A DNA stretch of 64,000 nucleotides from Sarcocystis neurona (taxonomy: Eukaryota > Apicomplexa > Conoidasida > Eucoccidiorida > Sarcocystidae), in contig KL647296.1 in NCBI GenBank assembly GCA_000727475.1, forward strand, positions 1,222,865 to 1,286,864. Reading direction: 5' to 3'. The position numbers were made by a program, and so were the translations under genes. Shown here in pieces: positions 1 to 12,500 of the stretch (positions are counted from its first letter, which is position 1; every line of letters begins with the position of its first letter). The notes beneath the pieces are model-generated. The model saw only the letters and a list, made by a program, of their open reading frames with translations, searched no databases and was not told where the DNA came from.

Positions 1-1323
1 GGGAAGAAGAAAGATAGGACGGGGGAGACACGTGACACTCGCGAAAAAGATGCGGCGGCTTTCAGAGCGACGAGGAAAACGGGGATTTGCCGCATGCGTA
101 AAAAGAAGAAGAAACGCATGCGTTAGTGCAGTTGAGCGCCACAAGGCGAAAGAACGACCGGAGAAGAAGAAAACGAACATCAAGAGAGTATGTTCGTGTA
201 TCGACGTTTGTACGGGAGAACAGAATCGGGCACATGTGCTGCCGCAGCACGTGCATTGCCGCACATGCACAGAAAATTCCTTCCCTTACACCTTGGATAT
301 GCCCACAATCACGAGGAAGAGAACTTGCGATTCCGTTCTCTCTCTGTAGCCAGTGCACACTAGTGTCTAAAGTTACTTCTACACCGTACGGGAGGTAAAC
401 GAATGCTCCTGTCCCGGACTTTACACACACACACACACGAATGTGCTGTAATAGTTAATGTATGCTCAGGCCCACCTGTCGACACTATCCGTCACATGAC
501 TTGCGTTTCCCATGTTCATACTTCCCTACCAGGAGACGACATATTTTCCCCCCATGCGCGTCAACGTCTGTCTTCTCGATTTTCTTGTATCTAAGATGTG
601 TTTCAAATGACTCATGTGTCCTTCGTAGGCGGCTGATCAGCGCAAAGCGGAAGATAACCGCAGTCTCTTCTATAGTACATCAGTGACGCACAGAGAATAG
701 AGAACCACTTAATTATTCTTCGAATCAATTTGCGATTTTGTCGTTGATTCCTCTCTTTCGACCGTACAGGTGTGTCTCTGCCACCACACACAGCATTAGT
801 AGTACATACCAGAAACATCCTTGCTACACTTGACAAATATACGCCTCTGTGCTTTTGTAGTAACTTCTCTGATGCCTCTCGTCTATTTCATGGTCGTGGC
901 GCCACATGATTCTTCTGCTACGTAGTTGTTCTGCATTTGATGGCAGATATACTCGTCTCCACTCACGCTAGCGGCCGCCGAGGAATCTAAAGTGCACAGA
1001 GGGGTAGTATCACGAGTATACTTTGATGCGTGGATGCTGAAGCTGATCTGCGTGTATCTATATAAACATTGTTTGTGGGTGCATTTGTGTACATCTACAC
1101 ATGCGTATACTCACCTACCTGTTGGCACAAGAAGAGAGGTAGAGAGACGAAAAAGAGCTGTGGCTACCCGTGGAACGCCGAGAAGACGCGGCTGCCTCAG
1201 ATGCGACAGTCACGTGGAATCATCTGGTGTATGTTCTTTCATCGTACACGTACAACAGCACCCCGTAGGTAATATCATTTTTCATAGCCTCGTTTGTGTG
1301 ACCATACAGATGTGTCTGTAAAA

Positions 1324-1356
<33 letters not shown>

Positions 1357-3539
1357 TGCGGACAGTCGCGTAACACCGTTAGTTACCGATGCTCAGTATG
1401 TGGAATACGCGACTATCGTAGACGTCTGCAGTATCACTTTACTGCACGATTCAGACACTGCAATAGAACTTTCTTCTTCAACAATTCCTCCCATTCGGCT
1501 ATTTATATTTACTTCTTATGAAGCATTTTGGTAGTCTTCGCTCTCAAGCAGAAGTTTAGTATGTATACGGCATCGTAAGCCGTTGTTGCAATGGGGACGC
1601 CTACTGAAGACTCGCCGAGGCCTCTGCTTTCTGCAGCGTGTAGTAAACATAACGCGGCTACTTCTGCAAGGCCGCGTAGACCTCTTCAGGTATTCTCAGG
1701 TATTTTGAGTTACGACTACGCACATGTTTGCTCCCTGAGTAATTCACGTGTTTGCCTGTGTGAATTTTTCCTGGACACTGGTTACACAGGTGTAACCTTT
1801 CAAATACGCGCGTAACACCAAGATTTATTGCCTTTGCAGTTTCTTTTTTGCTCCTCTAACGAAAATGTGTCCACAAGCAAAGGAATGACACAAGAAGCAC
1901 TGCGTCGGCAACTGCACGCTGCCCGGCAGCAGCAGCAGCAGGAGGAACTGCAACAGCAATCCTGGTAACCGCTGGAACAGCAGCAGCTGCCCAAGTAGCC
2001 ACTGTCACAGCAACAGCTGGAACACTCTGCTGGCAATGACGTAGGACGGCGCCTTTGATGTGTTCTACAGGAGCTTTGATGTGTATTAGAATGCCACGTG
2101 GACATTTGCTTCCAGCCTACCTCCTTTGCACTCGTTTACTGATACAACGGGTCGCCTTTGCTGCGTCTTTATAATATGATGTGCACGCACATTCGTGCCC
2201 CTCCTTCCCCCCCCCTTCCCCCACCGCCCGACACACACACACACACACGTACGTACATTACATACACACACAGGCACGCACCTCTGGAGATGCTACTCTA
2301 GCACCGCTACAATTGACGCGCTTGTAGAGTGTGCAATCTTTCCTGCAGTACATACCCTTGTGCCCACAATCGCATCCGACTTCACGTGCACTACGCACAG
2401 GTGCATCTACGTGTGTGCACGTGGTGGCTTGTAGAGAGCTCTATTCAGATTTGTGCTGCATAGCGTCGCCTTCCTTCTTTACGCACAGCTGCCGCAGCCT
2501 TAGTGTTCGAAGATGCTTTGAAAGATATCTGTCTTTCTGTATGGAAGAGACACGTGTTTCTAATTCGAACTGCAGTGCAGAAGCCTCCCTGAAGTTTTGA
2601 CATAAAAATTGTTATGCAGCGCGGATCCGCCGCATGCATCGTTCCTCTGGAGTGAATAGGGGGGCGTGAGGCCTCTTCTTGCCGTGTACGTAGACCAGCA
2701 AACAATAACGAGTATCCTCTGTGTGCAGGCTAACGCGAAGCTACACGCTATCTCTGCAGCAAGCAGAAGATGAATAAAATATATGTGTCAACATACGTAA
2801 AGACAGATATGTATATATATGCGTAGAAGAATGCAGACATATCTGTATATATATATATAAATATGGGTAGATGGTAAAAACATATACGTAGACAGATACG
2901 TAGGCGTACACGTACGTACATATACGCGTGTAGCCTCACGTGTGCATGCAGCCAATTGAGCGTACGAAACTTCACAGCCCTGCAAAGATTGTCAGTCGTA
3001 ACGCGCAGAAACGACAGCCGAAAAGGCCATTCCTGCCGTGGATTCGAGCACCTCACCAAAGCAGAGCGGCAGAGGTTTCTGCCTGGGCGCTGGACACCAA
3101 CTCATTTCAATACTATTCCGCTAGCGACGCCGCTAGAACCCGTCGCGCGCACAAGAAAAGCAGCTCCGGGAAAGGAGCACCAGACCCGCCGCACCGCGGT
3201 TCAACTGACTTGTGGAGAAACCCGTGCTTCCCGTCTTTGCATCTTGCCTCCTTTGACGTGCGACAAAGGTCTACCTATCTCCACAGTCTGTCTGTGACGT
3301 GGACTGCCTTCCTTTTCTATGTTAAGTATCCGCGCTTTGTTGCAAAACTTAGGTACGCGGGACACATACACAAGCGTCCAGCAGAACAGACTGGTGCACG
3401 GCTGCCACCAAACAGTCGCATCCCGACGGACAATAGCAGGCTTCCCTCTGCCGCCGCCGTGTTTACTGTCGGCCCTTTCTTCCCGAAAAGAAGCATAAGG
3501 CGAGTTGCTTAGCGCTGCATCGCTGCCAATGTTAAGAGT

Positions 3540-3900
3540 GTTGCATCGGCGCTGGCGCTGCTGCTCCGCGCGCGTGCGTCGTCGCAGCAGACACCTCCGC
3601 TTACAAGCTCCCACTGCTTCTGCATGCTGCAGCAGCGGACCAATATGCTACCGGTGCTCCTGGGGTGTCAGCACTGCTGCTGATATTGCTGGTGTTGCTG
3701 CTGCTGCTGCCGCCTTGCGGCTCAGCTCAGCAAGAGCAGGCGAAACAGCTGCAGATTTCAAAAAAGTAGGCACCTTTCCTGGTCGCTGTCGTTCTGCGTG
3801 CTCAGGTTCCTGCTGGAACAGCAGCTGCCACACTGGTGTAGAGTTGCTGTTGATACAGCTGTGGTTGTTGCTGCAGCTTCCGCTTCAAGTGCAGCAGTGA
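3540..3900. repeat. CTG-rich trinucleotide island
   Basis: Imperfect GCTGCTGCTG runs on the plus strand (about 3555-3900). Several reading frames stay open only because of the triplet periodicity. Confidence 0.7.
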
Positions 3901-4685
3901 GGTGTGTGGCATCTTCCGATTCGTCTCTTCAACGTGCAATAATACACACAAACGCCTATGCAGGGTCTCTCACGTGCGTCAATGAACGCAGCCTTGTACA
4001 CACAGCGGCTTCTCCAGCTCCTGCGAGACGCTTTTGATCAAAGACTCTCTATACCGTCAAGATATCTCTATGACCATACACAACTACAGGTGCATTAGAC
4101 CGCCGCATGGAAAAGGTGTGCACTTGCATCTTCGCAAAATTTGTACGCGCCTGGCAGGCGCAGAACTGACGAAGACGGCTTCTGCGAATCCCCACACAAA
4201 CACAGAGGAGCCTCGTTCATACGTACGAATGCTAGCGCAGCCCTTCACATAAACGTGCACACAACGGGCGAACGCACGTGAATATATATATATATATCTG
4301 AGTGTATGCATGCATAAGGTGTCTTCACCTAGAGAGAAATATCCATGTATATATATACATATATGTATGTGATACGAATTTAAAAGTACGAGTGTGTGTA
4401 CGCTTGATATCAAAGTATAGAAATGCAATCAACCGCCATGTACAAGTACACACATATGACCGTTTATGGCGCTTTCTACTGAACGTACGTATATTCTACA
4501 TCTCCGTTTTCAGAATAGACGAAGAACTCACACAAACACATCTACACCTACATATATGTATGTCCACGTACACAGGCGTGTACCTACATATAGAGATATA
4601 CAGATATAGATATAGATGTATATACCGTACAGATTCACACGCACGTAGGTATTTTCGTGTCCAGGAGGAACATGTAGGCATGTAG

Positions 4686-4717
<32 letters not shown>

Positions 4718-5159
4718 GTGTATACACACACAAATCTACTCATATATATATGTATATATATATATGTATACATATATGCACAGATGCATATACAGCCGGC
4801 TAAATACATATCGCAGGTGCCTTTTCTCTGTCCACCGGTTACTCCAAGTGCAGAAGCATCGGCTCGTGCCTCCTGCAGCAGAAGGCACGTGCGAGCCGTC
4901 CAGTGCCCATGAGCTGTTACAAATCGCAAAAACTCTTTTGTTCTCTCAGTTCTCCGACTGTTCTTTTTTCCCCTCTGTGTTCCTTCTCTGCGCTTCCTCT
5001 TCTTCATCTGTATCCTTCCTTCTGCATATTTTGACGTGTGTCTCTCCTCTTCCTACGTTCGCGGCGCTGCTTTGCCACTGCTTTGCTCGCCTACACACAC
5101 GCAAGGATTGATCCTGGCGAATCTTGTCTACAAAGCCGGTGTGCCACTCCCGCTGCTGA

Positions 5160-5700
5160 AGCTCACCCCCTCCTGGAGTTGCCACTGCTGCTGCTGCTGC
5201 TGTCATCTGCCTGCACCGCCGCTGCTAAGGCTCTGCAGACCCTGTTGAGGCAGCTGTTGCTGCTGATCGACGCCACCACCTGCGTCTTCGCTGCTGCAGC
5301 TGCCGTCATAACCATCACTCCAACTATCCTAGTGGGGTGCCTTGGTGCCAGCAGCACGCGCTGCTTCACATGTCAGAGTAATACGAGACACGTCTTCGGC
5401 ACAGACTACACAAAAGACGCAGGAGTCGTCGCTTTTCCGCTCCCTGATGCTGCTGCCGTTGCTGCCTCCCTGCTGCACAGGTGCTACTGTCATTGTTGTT
5501 GCTTCTGCTACGTGGGCTGCTGCAGCTTGTCCGCAGCTTCTGCTGCTGCTGCTGCCGTTACTCAGGCCCGTAGACGACTACCTTTGCTCGCTCTCAGTTC
5601 GCCAGCGCAGCGACGCTGCAACTTGTCAGCTGCCGCTAAAACGCCTGCTCCAACTCCTGCTGCTGCTGCGTCTGCTGCCACGGCTCTCCTGTTGCTGCTG
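5160..5700. repeat. CTG-rich trinucleotide island abutting the PP2A-A stop
   Basis: Interrupted CTG/GCT triplets on the plus strand. They create the spurious 233-codon plus ORF 5038-5739, which runs antisense over the last PP2A-A exon. Confidence 0.75.
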
Positions 5701-5702
5701 TA

Positions 5703-6554
5703 CTACGTTTTGCACGCCATAAGAGCGAGCTGCGCATAAAACCGCACATCAATATCCGCGTCCGCCACCAGCTGCCGCAGGTTCCTGCACCCACCACAGC
5801 AAAGAACAAGCAACGACGGCCTCTCGCTACACACAGCCATCGACTTCTTCTTAGCATTGCAGCAGCGCGACAGCACTGCTAATCTATATACATGAACACA
5901 TATATACATATACATATATATGAAGGAAGTAAACAAACACCCACCCACACCTATGTACGCGCAGACAAAAGGTACACTCCCGCAGATCTATATATATACA
6001 TATATATCTACGTTTGTATGCGTGTACAACCCCACCTCCTTATGTACATGCATGCTATTTCTACACCGGTGTTTCGACAGCGATGCATGCGTGCTTGTGC
6101 AGAGGACGTGCGTATACGAGAATATTTATAAGCCTGCAGAGAAACACCCGTACGTACATCGCAGTACACATCCGTGTACGCAAGACAAAGAAGCGGGAGT
6201 GACTCTTTTGAAAGCACGTGTTCTGCTTTCTTCATGTGGAAGCAGCAACTCCACGCTGCTACAGCTGCAGGTACACATGCAAGTGTGAAAGCACATATAC
6301 ACACGTGTACGAAAATATGAACATATCTAGCTACACACGTAGACATGCACGTATGCATGTATCTACACATCTACATTTACATCGATATATACATATATAT
6401 ATACATATATGTATATATATATATATATATATCGACATAGCTACCGACAGACGCCACCCAGGCATACACACACTTACGTGTATATCTACATAGCATACCT
6501 ATCTATATACGTGTGTACGTATTTATACATGCACATACATGTACGTACATATGC

Positions 6555-6585
<31 letters not shown>

Positions 6586-9500
6586 GGGGCGTCTACAACA
6601 CACATCTACCGATAGAAATACATATATATACATATACACATATGTGTACGTATTTACACATGCACATATATATGCACATATGCATATATATATATATATA
6701 GGTACGTCTACAACACACAAGTACCGATACAAACATATATACATATACACATATATGTAGACACAGCTGTCTACGTATGTTCCCATATACATATCGCTGC
6801 ACCTCCCGATTCACACGACTATTCACACACAGAAACAGGTTTAGATAAACCTGTGTCTATATCCACACACGTGCACAGAAACATATTCACAAAAGATAGA
6901 CACACACCAGGGAGACAAACACAGGCACGGAGATACGGAAGCCGGTGAAGAGAAGCAGAAGTGAACACCTGCTTGTTCGTCCTGCATGCGGGCATGGCGC
7001 ACCCGTGGACTACACACCCGTACACGCACAAAAACGCAACGCAAGCAGCAACACCGGTGGTTGGCGCCGGCGTCCGGGAAGGAGCAGATACACCTATCTG
7101 GCCACATGTGCAGGTGAGGCACGCAGGAAAGGCCGAAAAAAGACAGTACCACCTTCTTTTACCCGTCTGAGGGCGGCCGCGCGAGTGCAGCAGCAGCAGC
7201 AGTTTCAAAGCATGAGGCAGAGAGCGTGTGAGTTAACAGAGGAAACGGCAAGGAAAGGAGGCGGCCGCTGTCTAGACGTGGTAGAACACAACGCGGGAAA
7301 GGACGAAAAGGGAAGAAAAACGTACGGCAGCAGCTCCTTCGTGTAAGTGCTGCCACGGGGAAGAAGATCTGCAGCCAGCATCACACGAATTGTTTCCGCT
7401 CCTGTTAACTTCACGTTCGGCACGGCATCCTGCGAGAGCAGTACACACCAGCCATAGCAACGCGCGTCCAGCAGCCCTGGCAGCAGACGCGCGAGCAGCA
7501 ACACTAGCAGCAGACGCACGCCGAGCAGCACCAGCTCGAGCCAGGGCAGGGGAGAGCGAACAGCGGCACCACCGGGCAACAACACACCGCAGAAGAAGCA
7601 GCAGCACGCAGCGGCAGTTCTTTGACACGGCGCGCTAGGCCAGCAGCGGCAGCTCGTGCGGACGCGGCGAGCACGCGCAAGGCTAGCAACGGCAGCAGGA
7701 GTTGTTCTATGAAGCGGCAGACTCGCTGCTGGAAGCAGCAAATACCAGTTTTCTTCCCCGCCGAGTGTCTGTGCGTGGCGGCAGCAGCAACGGGAGAGCA
7801 GAACGGTCAATATATTTCTCTTTTATGGAAACTAAAATATTTCAGACACGCACCTAAAAAGGACCACATGTGGACGGTGTCGTTGCCAGCTCGACTACCC
7901 CACAAACTGCCCTATTGCTGCCGCTGCAGGTGTTCCTGCTGCTGCATTTGCTCCTGCTGCTGGAGTTGTCCCTGCTGCTGCAGTTGTTCCTGCCGTTGCA
8001 GTTGCTGCTGGTGGCGTTGCCGCTGTTGCAGCCACACTCACGCAGCTGGCGCTATGTTGCCGCCGCTGCGCCGTCGTGTTTCTGTGGTGGCGGTCTTGCT
8101 GCTGCTTCCGGCGCTCTGTTTTGCTGCTTTACCTGGAGCGCAGCCACAAGGAAAGGCAGGAGATGTGTTTCAACTTCCGCAGGAGCGACTACCTGCGCCA
8201 GTTTCTGCAAATAAAACGCAGCACAAACACACAGACGTCTACATACATATACACACACAGCATACGCACATCTAATACTACACATACTTACATGCATACA
8301 CATACATATATATATATATATATTTCATATATATATATATTTCATATACATATATATATATTACGTATTAATTTATACACGGGAGGTGCTTACCCAATTC
8401 TACGTGAGCGCGCGCGTGATACTCGAATACACCTGGTGCACGTTTCTGCACTCACGCAGCAGTACGTACACCTGCAAACATATCTACCTATATACATACA
8501 TATGTATATACCTTTACATACCACTACAACCATATATATATATATGCATGCATATGCACGTATGCAGTGACAGAATATGGGCGCCTAAGACGAGAACAGT
8601 GGACGAAAATATGTGTCTTGCACTTTGGTAAACGTAGGACAACGAAATTCACCATGCGTACTGGCTCGCTTCCACACGTGTAGCTGCAGTGCTGCACGGG
8701 CGCATGTATCGGCAAGTTCTGCGGCGTACAGGTATTGCATGAAGGACAGTGATACGTTCCAGATAAGAAACGACGGGAGTTTGTGGTAGGCCGTAGCCGG
8801 GCGGACTGCCACTTTGATGATGATTGCTGCTGCCGCTGCCCGGGTTTCCTGCTGGTGCTGCTCCTCCTGCAGCAGAAGGAAGCGCAGCTGCACCGTAGCC
8901 GCTCGCGCCGCTGCCAAAATAGATTTGCCTTAGACGCGGCAGCAGCACCTCTTCCGCCCACGCCCAACCGAAGACGTCCGTTAGCGACTGCAGCATGCAC
9001 AGCAGTCGACACGGCGGCAAGAAAGTCAAAAGAGCACCGGCAGAAAGTGGCCGCAACCAAAATCGCAGCAGCAGAAACAGCAGCCAACACACCAGCGGCG
9101 GCCGTAGAGAAATCCGCAAACAGAGCAACAGCAGTAGCAGAAACAGCAGCACAAGAAGCACCAGCAGCAGCCGGCACAGCAAGCCCAGCAGCACGAACAA
9201 GGGGAGCAAGTGCCGGAACCGCAGCAGCAGCATCGGCAACACGAGCAACCCAGCAAGCGGCACCACGCCCGCCAAACCAGCGGACGCCGCGTAGGGACAG
9301 AAGCACCAGTAGGATCAGCAACTGCAACCGCAGGAGCAGAACATTATCACTCCGAGCACCAGCCCACGCAAGAGACGCTGCAGCAAAAGCAAATGCACCA
9401 CCAAGAGCTGCAGCAGCAAAAACAAGAGCTAGGAGGCGCACAGAACTGACTGTAGCAGGAGCATGACGCGGCAGCACCAGAGGACGTCCTGCAGCACCGG

Positions 9501-12500
9501 CGACGCCCAACGCAGCAGCAGCAGCACGGGCACTGGGCAGCACCACTTCACCCACGCAGATCGCAGCAAGAAGGACTGCAAACAATATAAAAGAGTCAGC
9601 AGCACCAGCAGCCACGACAGGCGCAGCAGCAGCAGCGATGCAGCAGGAATACCGGTACAACAGAAGAGCAACAGAAAGCAAAAAGACGGCCGAGTACCAT
9701 GAATGGTGAAACAGTCAACACTCCTGCGACAGCCGCAGCAAGAGCAGTCGGGCAGGCAGCAGTAACCAGTTGCCGCCCCAGCACAGTAACAACAGCAGAA
9801 GCATGCGCTAGCAGTGGCAACAGAAGCAGGTTCTCCCGCAGCAGCAGCGCCAGCACCGGCAGTGGGCGCAACCGCAGAGCACACGCAGCAGCCGCGCAAC
9901 GCACACACGTCAGCAGCACACCGCAGCAGAGCACCGCGCAGCGGCAGCAAGGCACCAACAACATTCACGCCGACTTCACCGAGAAACAGAACCACAAGAC
10001 AGTGGCACAAGGCGCGCCAATATATTCTGTATTTCTAGCACATCGGGAAACATGCGAACACAATGTCGGTGTACGTACACCGCGTGGTGCACGCTGAGAC
10101 AGTACGATGCGGTAAGTGTACAGTCTAGCTAATGAATGAATTAAAGCGCCTGCGCCTAGTGAACTTGGCTACCAGGCCAGTGCCAGCGCCCTTCGACTGC
10201 AGTGCCAACCGCAAGGGAAGACGCCGCAGGTGTACGTCGATATCTGCTCCACTAGTGCTGCTGCTTCTAAGGACACCACCGCTGCTCCAGTTGCTGTCGC
10301 TACAGCGTTCCGTCTTCGCTCTCTTCCTTCACACAGGGCGCGACAACCTTGAATACGACATACGTGGAGGTGTCAGTCCTGGTGTACGTACACCGCAGCA
10401 CTGCCTTGGAGCGAAAACGTCGGCAAGGACTCAACAGCGCACGTCTACACCAAAAGAACTTCCTTGTAACTACCTGCGATGCGCAGAGAATTCGGTTCGA
10501 ATCCCGCCTACACCGCAAGATCATATTATCTCTCCGTCTTCACACACAGGGATCGGGTACACAACAGGTGTACGTACACTCGGAAAACCAGTGGAGTCGG
10601 ATACTACGACACACCATCCTGTACCCACTTGGCTGTACACTTATCATATACACTCCTGTCTCACTACGCGGCGACAAAAGTTCGTGAAAACCGGGCCTAA
10701 ATACAGAGAGGCGAACCCCACGCAAGCGACTCCTACATCCGAAGTGCGTATGTGCGGATTCAAGTGTACGTACACCCCAAAGTTGCATCAACTCAAGACC
10801 GGGCAGCGCGTAGTTCTACAGCGCAGACTTCCTCAAACAGCAGTGTACGAGCAACATCCGGCTTCGCGTCCAGTGGATAACGAGCTACGAACGGCACTGG
10901 CGCGCTTCCACAGAAACACAGACACGCATGCAGTCGCAGACGAATACAGAGGCAGGCATACACATACGAAATATGTACAAGATGACGTGAGGAAGGAAGC
11001 AACTGGATTACCTGTGCCACTTCTACGGTTGCCTCTCGGACGTCGTAGACGTAGTCAGCGAAGGCTTGAAGAAAAACGCCTTGCAAGTGATCCGTGAAGA
11101 AGTTCAGGCCCTTCGAAAAAGGGATGTACACAGCATCAGCAGCAGGTTTTCAAGTCGCGCATGTACGCACCAGGGCAGCAGCAGTCGCACAGCCGGCAGC
11201 GGCGTCAGCAGCAGCAGCGACGTAATAATGGCGCAAGGAAGAAGCAGCAGCGAAAGAGGAGGAGGCGCCGCGGATGCACACGGCAACGCCGCACCCAGCG
11301 GCGTCACGCGCAGCCGCAGCATCAGCAGAAGCAGCAACAGAGCCTGCAGTCACGTTTCCGGCGGCAACGGCACACGAAGGAGCCAACGCATGCTGCAGCA
11401 TCAGCAGCAGTCTTAACACGGCATGCAGTGATGCGGAGCAGGACAGTACCAACGGGCGCAGCGTCACAGCAGCAGCAGCAGCAAAGGTTCCGCAGTCACC
11501 GACAGACTTTGCGCTCACGCGAAGGCACAACAGCAAAAAGAAGAGCAGGGGAAGCCTCAGCGTCGCAGGTCGTCGCTGCAGTGTCTGGCCGCTACGATAC
11601 TAGCAGGCGCCACGGCCGCAGGAACACCGGGAATGGAGCAGCAGCAAAAGCAGCAACGACGCTTGGAGCGTGTGCCGCCGGAGCAGCCCACAGCAACACC
11701 GGCAACCCATACCCACTCCAAAGTGTAGATAGTCGTCACCAGGCGCTTCCTAGTCCCGCACGTGCGCAGTGCACTCAAGTTTCTTCCCTACCTCTTGCGC
11801 GCAGGTCGGACCTACTGCAAACACTCCTACAGCTGCTCCACAAGTCCAAGAGGCAGTGCACCGACATATACGCACAGAGCTACATTGTGGAGATGTGTCG
11901 GCGGCGTGATGTCTCTTCTCTTCGTCCTGTCCGCATACACACACCATGTGTAGACCTAGCTGTCTACCTGCAGGCAGAGAGCAGCAGCGGTCGACTTGCG
12001 AAGACAGAAACGTTTTCCCCTCCTGTGAAGGAGCCGTATATGTGTGAACGTGAGATTCTCAGTGAACAAGAAAGAGACCTCGCTGCGGCGCACGAAAGGA
12101 ATCTCGCGTACAAAGGCCTCGGCAATAGCGGCGATCTGTCGAACGATTTCCACGCGGAGTGTCCAGTCGCTGCCTCCGGTCGACGTGTGCAGTACGGCAG
12201 TCAAGCCGTCCACCAGTTTCAACGCTTCTGGGCACGCAACGGGAGCAGCTGCTGCAGGAGGAGCCCCAGCCGCTGCCGCCCGTTTGTCGTTCTGCTGTGC
12301 GCTCTCGCCGGTAGTCGCCCCGGCAGCAGCAGCGCCGCCTCTGCGCTCCGCAGCTAGGCGGCAGAATTCCCCCGCCTCCTGCGCTATTCTGCGTGCAGCA
12401 GCAGCAGCAGTGCCAGCGACGAAGACACACAGCAAAACAGCGGCCGCACCCAACACACACAACGACAGCGACGGGACCTCCTGTCCAGCAAAACAGCAGC

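Larger units (their letters stand above)
1..5702. other. 3' flank of PP2A-A gene, no gene recognised
   Basis: No conserved protein or RNA gene could be read here on either strand. The stretch holds short (CA)n runs near 423-437 and 2232-2249, a (TA)n run near 1325-1357, TATACA-rich blocks near 2800-2930 and 4260-4790, and CTG-rich islands at about 3540-3900 and 5160-5700. The longest ORF outside triplet repeats is plus 2940-3512 (190 codons). It has no recognisable domain, and an overlapping antisense ORF of 137 codons competes with it, so I do not call it. The 5160-5700 CTG island lies directly downstream of the PP2A-A stop codon and would be CAG-rich 3' UTR or flank on the transcribed strand. 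Confidence 0.6.

Noticed and set aside
2940..3512. 190-codon plus ORF
   Set aside because: Longest non-repeat ORF on the left, but no recognisable domain and an overlapping antisense ORF; not enough support.
5038..5739. 233-codon plus ORF
   Set aside because: CTG repeat reading that overlaps the last PP2A-A exon in antisense.
8524..9681. 385-codon minus ORF
   Set aside because: Ala/Leu-rich reading of a CAG/CTG island in a PP2A-A intron. No domain, and plus-strand ORFs over the same bases are equally open.
10492..10507. GGTTCGAATCC, a perfect tRNA B-box word
   Set aside because: The surrounding bases do not form a T-stem, and no A-box, anticodon arm or acceptor stem was found. It lies in a PP2A-A intron.
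11161..12357. 398-codon plus ORF
   Set aside because: Arg/Gln/Ser repeat reading, antisense to the conserved PP2A-A exon 5.
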